From positions 1-28,918 of the IMG/VR virus record IMGVR_UViG_3300046698_000139: a DNA stretch of 28,918 bases. One strand, given 5' to 3'. The position numbers and the translations under genes were made by a program. Below the pieces are notes generated by a model that was not told the origin of the DNA, ran no database searches, and was given only the letters and a program-made list of their open reading frames with translations. The stretch comes from a virus. Shown here in pieces: positions 14,812 to 22,807 of this stretch. Position 1 is the first letter of the stretch. Every line of letters begins with the position of its first letter.

Positions 14812-14839
14812 ACGATACACCCTTTTTGCGCCTTGTCAA
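14812..14839 (-). promoter_or_regulatory. Probable sigma70-type promoter for the RHH operon
   Basis: A perfect -35 box TTGACA (14839-14834) is separated by 16 bases from TATCGT (14817-14812), a four-of-six match to the -10 consensus. The expected start point is about seven bases further on, at 14805, which is the A of the ATG of the RHH gene. The transcript would therefore be leaderless or nearly so. Confidence 0.6.
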
Positions 14840-14853
14840 GGGGGATCGAGTAC

Positions 14854-15072
14854 TTAAAACTCAGCGCCTTCAAGTTTTAGCCACGGTTCGGGTGGGTACG
14901 CTGGATGCCAGCCGCAGTGACGGCATGGAGTGGATGTATTTGTTGGGAGATCCTTACGGTCTCTTATCTCTTTTGCGTTGAACATGATGATGCCGCCACA
15001 ATTTAGCCCTTGGCATGGAATGTAGACATCAGGCTCCGAGTGATTCGTTGAAACCCATGTGCTTTTCGACAT
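14854..15072 (-). CDS. Small zinc-binding-type protein (72 aa)
   Basis: Starts MSKSTWVSTNHSEPDVYIPC. CQGLNCGG in the first half and CRHCGWHPAYPP in the second give four cysteines, plus a possible His, typical of a zinc ribbon. I use the ATG at 15072; the TTG just before it is less likely. The ribosome binding site is poor (GGGGG about six bases upstream). It lies just upstream of the RHH promoter. Function unknown. Confidence 0.6.
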   Translation of the reverse strand: MSKSTWVSTNHSEPDVYIPCQGLNCGGIIMFNAKEIRDRKDLPTNTSTPCRHCGWHPAYPPEPWLKLEGAEF

Positions 15073-15115
15073 CAAAAACCCCCAAGGTACTCAAGGAAAA
15101 TCCATTGTCAAGCGC

Positions 15116-15220
15116 CTATTTCTTCGGCTTCTTTGGAGTAGGCGGGACTGGCTTGGGCAAGCACGGTATTGGCTCAGGGGGAGGAAATGGGTTGACTGGA
15201 GGGACTTTCTTGGCGCTCAT
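15116..15220 (-). CDS. Pro/Lys-rich micropeptide (34 aa)
   Basis: MSAKKVPPVNPFPPPEPIPC followed by more Pro and a KKPKK end. Thirteen of the 34 residues are proline. The ATG overlaps the stop of the 216-aa membrane-protein gene as ATGA, and GAGGAATCC precedes it. That coupling is the evidence for a real gene. The upstream membrane protein also ends in a Pro/Lys-rich tail, so the two may work together at the envelope. Confidence 0.55.
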   Translation of the reverse strand: MSAKKVPPVNPFPPPEPIPCLPKPVPPTPKKPKK

Positions 15221-15867
15221 GGATTCCTCGGTATCTGCGCGTCCTGCGCGGGTTGGTTGTTGAATGACACTCCCCCAGGCCGTTGAAAGTAGGAGTGCTT
15301 CGGTTTGACAGGCTTCGGCTGAGAGTCCTGCGGGATAATCGTGACCGGCGGATCGGTCGGAGGCATTGCATAGTACCGCTGCCAATCCTCGGTGAGCTTG
15401 ATAATCGCAGGCGCCCTGCCAGCCAGGTCCATCAAGGCGCTCCCAGCCTTCCATGCCCGCTCTACCGGCCACACCATAGCGACGCACAGTACGGTAGTGG
15501 CGAGGCTCCAGACCGCAATGCGGTTCTTGAAGCCGTCCTTGCGCTTCTGTTCTGCTGCTATTTCCATATCCTTGCGTGTTCGGCGTTCGGTTCGCGCTTC
15601 GGCGAAAAACTCCCGCGAATCCGCGATGAAGCCAGGTTCGTCGTCTCCGTTGTATAAGTCCTTCATTATGCGTCTGTGGTCCACTTGCAACGCGGCCATG
15701 GGGCACTGATTCTGATGGTGCGCAATGGCACATTCGACGGCGGCGGACGCGGCAATAGTGGATGCGGCGGTAGCTGCGACTGTGGCAGCATCGGCAGCGG
15801 CGTGTCTCACTTCTTCCCTCACCGCCGCTATGAGTTTCATCTCGCCGTCTTGGCCCATTTCGTCCAT
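15217..15867 (-). CDS. Single-pass membrane protein with Ala-rich helix and Pro-rich tail (216 aa)
   Basis: Residues 10-50 are an Ala-rich amphipathic helix. Residues 80-112 are a highly charged helix. Residues 116-134 (IAVWSLATTVLCVAMVWP) span the membrane, and residues 158-216 form a Pro/Lys/Gln-rich tail. Arg/Lys flank the N-side of the helix, so the charged domain is probably cytoplasmic and the Pro-rich tail periplasmic. GGTGAGGG precedes the ATG; a second in-frame ATG lies three codons later. The overlapping 252-aa Arg-rich frame on the same strand is rejected. The topology recalls an inner-membrane lysis or spanin-like factor, but no family was recognised. Confidence 0.7.
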   Translation of the reverse strand: MDEMGQDGEMKLIAAVREEVRHAAADAATVAATAASTIAASAAVECAIAHHQNQCPMAALQVDHRRIMKDLYNGDDEPGFIADSREFFAEARTERRTRKDMEIAAEQKRKDGFKNRIAVWSLATTVLCVAMVWPVERAWKAGSALMDLAGRAPAIIKLTEDWQRYYAMPPTDPPVTIIPQDSQPKPVKPKHSYFQRPGGVSFNNQPAQDAQIPRNP

Positions 15868-15921
15868 CCCTCACCCCTCAATCCGCCACCCTTGCGGGCT
15901 TGCTATTACTGCACTAGGCGG

Positions 15922-16083
15922 TTACTGCTTCTTCTTTCCCGGATCGCCGTCTGGCCCGCGCATCCACTCCTCAAAATCAGTTTCCGTCACTGCCCGCACA
16001 ACCGGCTGTGCAGTCTTGCGCTGCCCGCCCACGCGCGGCTGGCCCTTCTTCATCCCGTTCTTGCGCGGCGGATTGGTCATCAT
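15922..16083 (-). CDS. Small basic protein (53 aa)
   Basis: Starts MMTNPPRKNGMKKGQPRVGG and ends DPGKKKQ. TAAGGATCT precedes the ATG pair; the second ATG (16080) has the better spacing. It begins six bases after the 1876-aa gene stop. It is basic and disordered with a short acidic patch (TDFEEWMRGPDGD) in the C-terminal half. Function unknown. Confidence 0.55.
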   Translation of the reverse strand: MMTNPPRKNGMKKGQPRVGGQRKTAQPVVRAVTETDFEEWMRGPDGDPGKKKQ

Positions 16084-16089
16084 AGATCC

Positions 16090-19000
16090 TTAGTAAAATG
16101 GCACATCTCTTGGCGTTCCGGCCACGTTGATAACCAAACACCCTGTCGGCCCTACCGCTGGACAGTTGTTTACACCAGGCGCATCCACCGTTGCACCTAT
16201 CGACACTTGCCCGGTCCCAACTGTTTCTGCCGGTCCCGTTAACCAAAACGAGTGAGCAAGTAAGGTGAGCAAACCGTTATATGGCGTGTCGGTGTCAAAA
16301 CTAAGCAAGCCGTTGGCACCACGAGTTTGATCCGGGCACCATTGCAACCACGGTCTAGACGTTATACCTACACCAGTAAATCCAAAACAAGCTGACGGAC
16401 CACCGCTAAAATTGACACCGCGCATGACGAACTGCCACGGTAAACCACCACCCGAAGGTGGCAGAAGCGATACTCCATTTTGCCCCACCCCTGCGTTGTT
16501 CATGCCAAAGATAGAGTAGGTATCGTATGTACTGGTTGAATCGAGAGTTTCTCCAGCAAAGAACCCGGTGTAATTGCTGGTGTACCCTCCGAGAGTTGGA
16601 TTTGGGTCTTGTAATACCGTACCTGCTCCAACTCCAGACCCGGAGCGATTTGCTGTTGAGGCCACTGTTGCTCCCAACAACGGTGGAGATTGAATATGAT
16701 TCGTTCCTGTTTCGATTGAATTAACAATCAAATTGGAAACCAAGTTAGTCCAGTTATCTGTTGGATGGTGGTAATCTGTGCTATCTTGCAAGTAGTAATT
16801 TGGATCAGCAGAGTTATTTACAGGTCCGTCAACATCCACCAGCAACCCACCCAAAGAATTGATGTATAAACCTTGCTCGTTGAGCAAAACATTCGTTTGC
16901 GCGGCAGTCACATCGGCCCAACAGTAGGCATCTGGACCATAGGGGGTTAGAGTGGTATCGACGAATGCCGCACCATCTGCATGAAGATTCTGCCAAAGAG
17001 TTTTATGCGCTGCAAAAATAGTCGCAGCGTTCTCACAGGATGCCGCGTCCTGATCGAAATGAAGAATGAATAAAACTGGAGTTGTTGCACCGCCCGCTGG
17101 TGTGAACGGGTGCATTGTTGTTGTATAATTTGTAGCTTCATTTACAGCAGTATCTCCACTTACTGTGTTATCGACAACAGTGACGCCAGCTTGTTGGGCA
17201 AGCGTTGAATATTTAAGTTGCGAAGGTAATGTATACCTGCAAGCATTTGATACTCCCGTCACAGATGGGGTGCCGCTGTAGGCTGTATAAAAACCCAACT
17301 GCTGAAGTCCGATTCTTGGACCGCCTCCGTTGGTCGAGATGGCTAATCTATAGTAGGTGTATAGACCAGGGGTAATTGGAAAATTCACAGCAACGTTTGC
17401 TACCCATGATGAGAATGTTTCGGTGTCCAGCGTAGTCCACGAGACACCATCGGTTGAGCCTTCAAAAATCCAATTTGTAGGGCTATTGCTCAAATCTCCG
17501 TAGAAATCCCAGGGAGTTATAGAATAAGACGAGAATTGAGTCTTAGATGGAAATTGATATTGTACATATTCGTTGGAGTTTGTAGCAGCATTCCATCCGC
17601 CGTTGGTTGGATTGAATACCTGCCACGGAAAATAATAACTGTAACGACTAGAAGCAGTCACTAATCCAGACGGGGCATTGTTGGAAGTCATAACAGGAGC
17701 AAGCTGTAAACTTGCGCTCCATTGAGTTGTAGACAAACCGGCGCTTAAAACCGTAACTAACTGCCCGTTCAAACCTGTATAGGGAGCAGAAAACCCTTGT
17801 AAGATGTGGATGTTTCCCGCAACCTCATTGTTGTTTTGAGTGAATGTGATTACACCGCTGGAGATACTGATTGCTGTTGGAAATTCGGACGCCGAACCGG
17901 AACCGAACATACAGCTTGATGAAACACGCGAGCGTGAATCCCCATTATCAATCCAATGAGTATTTGCCGCTGGATAAAACCCGGTCAACACTGTCCCGGT
18001 CTGCCCGTTAACGCTATCAACTGCGCCTCCTCCCGAACCGCAGGGACTTCCGGTGTTGCTGATCAGGCCCGTGGTTGCTATCTGCAAACAGTCTGGACCA
18101 CCTGTAGATGGAGCTAGGCTGGTCGCATATTGATAGTCCAGGTTGTTTGGGATCAGCGGATGAGTTATATGCGAACTGTTGAGATTCTGCCAGCTTGCCA
18201 AATATGGAAATCCTACATTCAGAATGTCGTATATATCTTGGTAGACATTGACTGGCTCCGCATTGTTTTCGTCGTAACTCAACCCATTTACAGTTAGTGT
18301 TCCAGTGGCCGACGAGTGTACGTACTCGATCAGCCCTTCCTGCAAAGACGATGCCCGGTATGGGTCAGTAGCCATTGCTGGGCACGATTCGCATTGGTAT
18401 CCGGTGATAGTGTTCGCGCCAAGAACTCCATAAAACATCGCTCTCGTGATTCCACTGGCATACAGGCTGTTGATTGGGAATCCAACCGGGATAGAAAGAT
18501 CGTCGCGCGATAAGTTCTCCCATCCAAAACCAACTACGCCTTTGTAACATCCCCAGTTCGCTCCGTTGATAGCGTTTGCAAGGTTTCTCGATGTTTGGCG
18601 CTGGCTGGGTGTTTGAGGGAAGGCGCATGGCTCCAAAAAGTCTACAGCATTTGCACTAAACTCCGGTTTCCAAAACTCCTCTGCAAACCAATCGTCGATT
18701 GCCGAGTTCGATCCGCTGGAGATGATATGGAGGTTGCTGATCGATACAGGTTCCGAGAAACCTCCCGCTCCTTCGGCATAATCGGTGCGGTGCGCCCATG
18801 CTCCGCCGTTTACCAGAGATGCCCCATCGGAACTGAAATTGAGATCGGCAATCTTGAATCCGTTGTCCATTGAAGAGGTAAGCAGACCAAGTGCATCGTT
18901 CGTGAAAGTCATGTCGTGGACAGAGCTATAGTTGGCGTTGTTGTTGGCGAATAAGCCCACAAAGGCTTGCTTGATTCCGATTCCAGTCACATCCGAGAAA

Positions 19001-21720
19001 GCCAGTGGACCACCAAACATCGCTGGCTCTGTCAGCATCGATCCCGGCGTGGGAGTGTCGTAGGTGAGATAATCCCACACTCCAATAAGTTCCACGCCAG
19101 CGGAATATGCCCCACCGGGTCCAAGCCAACTTACATTGGGTTGCATCATTACCTGCACGGGCATGGCGGCAGGAAGTAAGGCGGCAAGATTAGTGCATTG
19201 AGACGTGAAAGCCGATGTTCCTCCGTTCCAGCAAGATACATTTCCGAAGACAATGGCGGGGGCTACAGAGCATCCCACGGGGGCGGTGCTCCAAGTTGCG
19301 CTCGTCACTACACCGGATGAGTTAGTAGTGGCTGTTCCTTGTCCTTCGACATAGTATTCATCGCCTAAGGCAATGCCTCCCGTGTAGGTGCAGGAGTTGC
19401 TTACTGCAAAGATGTTCACCGTGCCGCTATGCACATACCCTGCTCCGCCAGCGCCGATTGAAGGCGTCCCGCATGTCCCGCCCGTGAGTGTGCAGGTCGC
19501 CGTCGCTCCGTCGCCTCCCAGCGGCACAACCGCGACTGTCGGCGCTGTCGTCAGGCCGTATCCGTTGTAGACTGCCGTAACGGTGGAAACGACACCGCTT
19601 GAATTTGTGTTGGCTATGGCAAACTCCCCGCCGCAGGGACCGGCATAGACAGCGGGGCATCCCCCGGTGAACGTCATTTGCATCTGTGCGCTGTGCGGGT
19701 AGCCGCTCCCTCCATTCGTCACCGTGTAACCTGTGATTCCGCCTCCAGCTACTGTTGCTGTTACCACTGCGCCACTGCCTCCAGCGGGAGATTCATAGCC
19801 GCCGTCGTCTTGCGCCACGCCAGAGGTCACATAATAAGGAGATGTGACCATGAGGTAATTCCCTGGAGGAACTGCACAAGTAGCTCCACCGAGATTTGTT
19901 GCATAAGTCGCGCAAGCGTTGAATGCGGGCACGTTGTCTGTGCCGATGAACCAGTTGGCTTGTCCTGTGGTTAAAGACGCTTTGTCCACCGTCGCATAGT
20001 TTCCTGAAACGGAGAGAATCTTGACCACGTTTCCTGGTTCGCCTTGGGTAGCTGGATACGGAGGCCATGCGCCTCCATGCGCTCCGCTTTGCAGCACAAG
20101 GTATTTGCCTACATCAGCCGACGTGAATCCGACGTATGAAGTAACGTAACTGTCTCCGGTGTTGTAGTAGTTACCTGCTGTACCTTTATCCACGTAAACC
20201 GCATTTGCCAGCGCACCGAAGGCCGTTACTGCGAGTTCAATGTTCGGAGCCGTGTTGGTCACTTCTACGCTCGTGCCCGACGGAGTAATGGCAATGCCTG
20301 GCCCAGGCGTGATGTTCAGAGCGCCGGTTAGGCTATTAAGGCTGCTTACTCCACCGCTCCCGCTGCACCCCGTGCAACTGGTAACGGTGAGGTTGCCGCC
20401 AATGTCGATGCTCCAGTTGGCCGCGCTCACCACGGTTGGTCCTACTGATTCAATATCAACTGCGCCGGTCATGGTGCCGGGATGAGTCGAATATGCAGAA
20501 CTCTGCGACGATATGTTGACGTTCCCCGCATTCGCTTGGCTTGAGTTAGCATCGATCACCACGTTGCCTTGCGACTCTAATCCGATGCCAGATGAATCTA
20601 TGCTCACTGGCCCTGTCGCCGCGAGATTGATAGCACCATCGGGGCCATTGTTTTTTGATGGGTCACTATCGCAATGATCTGGGTCGGTAGGACCGCCTGT
20701 GCAGTTGTCTGCCGTCAGGGTAACGTTTCCGTCGCCGACTTCTGGCCCTGCATCGTTCTTGAAGGCTCCAGCGTTGAGACTGGCGTTTCCTTGCAGAAGA
20801 GCTAGTTCACTGTTATCGTTTTGCAGTTCACAGCACGACCATCCATTCGCAAGCAAATCGATAGATTCCTGATTGTCGAAGGTATCAGTCGCAAGCACGT
20901 TCACTTGTGGCCGAGAAGATAGATTGCTGGCTAGTTTATTCGCGTTCAGGTTTATATCAGCACTTTGGTCTGTTGGCTGTGCTTGGACGGTGAAGTTCGC
21001 GGGGAAGGTGAACGTCTCCGAAGTGGTGACGCCATAATCAGCGAGTGAGTCCACGCAACCACCCGAGCCAGCATCGAGCAGCAAGTACCCAGCTATGCCT
21101 CCCGATGGAGGGCATCCTGTGCCGCCGCCGCTACAAGAATTCGGCTGCGCCACATACGCAGATCCGCTCCAGAGGTAGGCAACCAGGCATGGAGAGCGCG
21201 CGTCCTCGATGCTTACCGCGGCGCTTCCGGTTGCCGCCGTAATCATTCCTGTAGTGCCGCCGAGTCGTGACCAGTCCGGCGTTAGAATGACCTCGTAAGG
21301 CAATCCGGCCGCGTAGTTGATCGCCTCCTGGAGCCCTGCGGTCGCTGAGGTCAGCGTGAACGTGTTGTGCTGGTGAACGGGACTGACGGTGATCGAGCAG
21401 CTTGAGTTACTGGTGTACACCGCCGACGGCACCACAATCTCTGAGTTGGCCGGCACATGGTCCTTGATGTAGACGGGGGTGCCCACGTTGAAGACCGGCT
21501 TTAGAGGCATCCCGCTCGCGGTCGCGGTGCAGAAGTACGGAGCGGACCATGAGAATTCGCCTGTGTTGCCCTGGGGCACACTCCACTGGCCGAAGTTCGA
21601 CGCCCAGAGGATGCCGGCCGTGTTGCCTGGACCCTGCGTGACCTGGCCGGGGGTCTGGGCGAGGGCTGAGCATCCTGCGCCCAGCCCGAGTATCGCAAGC
21701 AAAAGAGTCAGTTTTTTCAT
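16090..21720 (-). CDS. Giant exported tail-spike-like protein with SGNH esterase and discoidin-like insertion (1876 aa)
   Basis: Residues 1-22 are a signal peptide (cut at ALA|Q). Residues 35-190 are the N-terminal domain shared with the next two upstream genes. Residues 460-490 hold a tail-fibre motif (LNSLTGALNITPGPGI). Residues 496-1200 look like a pectate-lyase-type beta-helix (VTAFGA at 498; AFNACATYATNLGGATC near 600), with three Gly-rich GSGY-type repeats at 650-770. Residues 1233-1246 carry SVNGQTGTV. A GDS at 1260-1262, VSGDTA at 1520-1525, HFDQD at 1554-1558 and DYHHP at 1649-1653 (D1649, H1652) fit SGNH blocks I, II, III and V. Residues 1345-1480 resemble an F5/8 type C domain. It has no clear ribosome binding site and starts four bases after the preceding stop. 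The C-terminal half is AT-rich. Likely role: host-surface polysaccharide binding and deacetylation. Confidence 0.8.
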   Translation of the reverse strand: MKKLTLLLAILGLGAGCSALAQTPGQVTQGPGNTAGILWASNFGQWSVPQGNTGEFSWSAPYFCTATASGMPLKPVFNVGTPVYIKDHVPANSEIVVPSAVYTSNSSCSITVSPVHQHNTFTLTSATAGLQEAINYAAGLPYEVILTPDWSRLGGTTGMITAATGSAAVSIEDARSPCLVAYLWSGSAYVAQPNSCSGGGTGCPPSGGIAGYLLLDAGSGGCVDSLADYGVTTSETFTFPANFTVQAQPTDQSADINLNANKLASNLSSRPQVNVLATDTFDNQESIDLLANGWSCCELQNDNSELALLQGNASLNAGAFKNDAGPEVGDGNVTLTADNCTGGPTDPDHCDSDPSKNNGPDGAINLAATGPVSIDSSGIGLESQGNVVIDANSSQANAGNVNISSQSSAYSTHPGTMTGAVDIESVGPTVVSAANWSIDIGGNLTVTSCTGCSGSGGVSSLNSLTGALNITPGPGIAITPSGTSVEVTNTAPNIELAVTAFGALANAVYVDKGTAGNYYNTGDSYVTSYVGFTSADVGKYLVLQSGAHGGAWPPYPATQGEPGNVVKILSVSGNYATVDKASLTTGQANWFIGTDNVPAFNACATYATNLGGATCAVPPGNYLMVTSPYYVTSGVAQDDGGYESPAGGSGAVVTATVAGGGITGYTVTNGGSGYPHSAQMQMTFTGGCPAVYAGPCGGEFAIANTNSSGVVSTVTAVYNGYGLTTAPTVAVVPLGGDGATATCTLTGGTCGTPSIGAGGAGYVHSGTVNIFAVSNSCTYTGGIALGDEYYVEGQGTATTNSSGVVTSATWSTAPVGCSVAPAIVFGNVSCWNGGTSAFTSQCTNLAALLPAAMPVQVMMQPNVSWLGPGGAYSAGVELIGVWDYLTYDTPTPGSMLTEPAMFGGPLAFSDVTGIGIKQAFVGLFANNNANYSSVHDMTFTNDALGLLTSSMDNGFKIADLNFSSDGASLVNGGAWAHRTDYAEGAGGFSEPVSISNLHIISSGSNSAIDDWFAEEFWKPEFSANAVDFLEPCAFPQTPSQRQTSRNLANAINGANWGCYKGVVGFGWENLSRDDLSIPVGFPINSLYASGITRAMFYGVLGANTITGYQCESCPAMATDPYRASSLQEGLIEYVHSSATGTLTVNGLSYDENNAEPVNVYQDIYDILNVGFPYLASWQNLNSSHITHPLIPNNLDYQYATSLAPSTGGPDCLQIATTGLISNTGSPCGSGGGAVDSVNGQTGTVLTGFYPAANTHWIDNGDSRSRVSSSCMFGSGSASEFPTAISISSGVITFTQNNNEVAGNIHILQGFSAPYTGLNGQLVTVLSAGLSTTQWSASLQLAPVMTSNNAPSGLVTASSRYSYYFPWQVFNPTNGGWNAATNSNEYVQYQFPSKTQFSSYSITPWDFYGDLSNSPTNWIFEGSTDGVSWTTLDTETFSSWVANVAVNFPITPGLYTYYRLAISTNGGGPRIGLQQLGFYTAYSGTPSVTGVSNACRYTLPSQLKYSTLAQQAGVTVVDNTVSGDTAVNEATNYTTTMHPFTPAGGATTPVLFILHFDQDAASCENAATIFAAHKTLWQNLHADGAAFVDTTLTPYGPDAYCWADVTAAQTNVLLNEQGLYINSLGGLLVDVDGPVNNSADPNYYLQDSTDYHHPTDNWTNLVSNLIVNSIETGTNHIQSPPLLGATVASTANRSGSGVGAGTVLQDPNPTLGGYTSNYTGFFAGETLDSTSTYDTYSIFGMNNAGVGQNGVSLLPPSGGGLPWQFVMRGVNFSGGPSACFGFTGVGITSRPWLQWCPDQTRGANGLLSFDTDTPYNGLLTLLAHSFWLTGPAETVGTGQVSIGATVDAPGVNNCPAVGPTGCLVINVAGTPRDVPFY

Positions 21721-21724
21721 AGGA

Positions 21725-22696
21725 TTAGTTCAGAATCGCATACGAGAAACATCTGGGGTTAGTGGTTGGAGCAGTGGTTGTGATGGTGAAACTGGTTCCG
21801 GCAGTGCGCGCGCTGATGGTCGGTGGCGCCGTGGCTGCGGTGGCATTACAGGTGACACTCAAAGCAGTGCTGAGGCTCGGGTCTTCCTGCACCAGAATGG
21901 TCGAGGTCGCCGTGACAGCAGTCGTATTGACGACAACGGTCGTTCCCGAGGCCGCCACATTCACGAATCCGGCCGGTGCCGCTGCGCAGACCGCTGGAGA
22001 TGAAGCAGAGGCGCATTTGGTCGCGCTGGCCAGAGATGTATATGTCGCCGCTCCAAGTACCGGGGTTGTCAGCGTCGGGCTGGTCGCCAGAACACTCTTT
22101 CCGCTTCCGGTCGAGTTTGACGCTGGCGTGCCGTTGCCGGTGTACGGAATCGCGGTCGCATTGCGCTGATCGAGGATCGTGGTATTTGCGCCGGCCGTCG
22201 CTGCGGTAATCATTCCGCTGGTGCCACCCATGGCAACCCAGTCTGGAGTCACCACAACGATCCCATAGCCTGAACCGATCCAGTTCAGCGCCTCTTGCAG
22301 CCCCAGCGTTCCGCTTTGCAGGTAGTAATTCGAGTGCGCATGGGTCGCGGGCAGGCCAACCGAGCAGCCGGCGCCGTTATAGCTTGCAATCGAGGGCGTC
22401 ACGGTCTCGGTGTTCGCCGGAACGCCCACATCGACGATGGTGATGGGCGCCGTGGTCGAGAACAATTTGAAGTTGACCCCGCCGGACGTGCCGTAGCACT
22501 GGCTGGGGCTGGTCCAGGAGAGGCCAAGATCGCTCGGCTTGATGGTCCAGTGGGCAAAGTTGGCGGCGTAGAGCTGGCCGGCGATGTCAGCCGGGCCGTT
22601 GGCGGGCTGGGTAACGCTGGCGGTGGGGCTGGTGACTTGAGCAGCGAGCGCCAATGGCAATGCCAGGACCGCTGCGAGCAAAGCATATCTTTTCAT
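21725..22696 (-). CDS. Exported tail-fibre-like paralogue B (323 aa)
   Basis: Residues 1-19 are a signal peptide (MKRYALLAAVLALPLALAA|Q). Residues 40-190 match the shared domain of the 1876-aa and 309-aa proteins: AANFAHWTI, ANTETVTPS (94-102), GLQEALN (132-138), PDWVAMGGTSGMITAAT. Residues 200-222 (SVLATSPTLTTPVLGAATYT) are a motif I know from phage tail-fibre proteins. The C-terminal strand-rich part (ATAPPTISARTAG ... CFSYAILN) resembles the end of the 309-aa protein. The ATG follows AAAGGAG. Likely a fibre or receptor-binding subunit; why it carries an export signal is unclear. Confidence 0.75.
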   Translation of the reverse strand: MKRYALLAAVLALPLALAAQVTSPTASVTQPANGPADIAGQLYAANFAHWTIKPSDLGLSWTSPSQCYGTSGGVNFKLFSTTAPITIVDVGVPANTETVTPSIASYNGAGCSVGLPATHAHSNYYLQSGTLGLQEALNWIGSGYGIVVVTPDWVAMGGTSGMITAATAGANTTILDQRNATAIPYTGNGTPASNSTGSGKSVLATSPTLTTPVLGAATYTSLASATKCASASSPAVCAAAPAGFVNVAASGTTVVVNTTAVTATSTILVQEDPSLSTALSVTCNATAATAPPTISARTAGTSFTITTTAPTTNPRCFSYAILN

Positions 22697-22724
22697 GGCG
22701 ACGATGCTCCTTTGAAAATGGTTC

Positions 22725-22779
22725 GGGCTGGGCCTCCGCGAAGAGAACCCAGCCCGGTTGTCGGCTCTGAAAAGAGCCG
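22725..22779 (-). promoter_or_regulatory. Two tandem hairpins between paralogue genes
   Basis: Arms 22725-22733 (CGGGCTGGG) and 22748-22756 (CCCAGCCCG) form a perfect nine-pair stem. Arms 22762-22768 (CGGCTCT) and 22773-22779 (AGAGCCG) form a seven-pair stem with a four-base loop. Neither is followed by a good T-tract, though AACCATTTTC follows the first on the minus strand. They fill the gap between the 309-aa stop and the 323-aa ribosome binding site; attenuation or mRNA stabilisation is inferred. Confidence 0.55.
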
Positions 22780-22807
22780 CGGCCCGCTGTGATGCTGCGG
22801 GGATGGT

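Noticed and set aside
15116-15874. Minus-strand 252-codon Arg-rich frame overlapping the 216-aa gene
   Set aside because: The 216-aa frame has a clear membrane helix and a better start; only the last 34 codons of the longer frame are supported, as a separate coupled micropeptide.
16107-16110. CRISPR or insertion-sequence signatures anywhere in the window
   Set aside because: No regularly spaced direct repeats, transposase motifs or terminal inverted repeats were seen; the only tandem repeat is the coding 18-bp unit near 6.5 kb.
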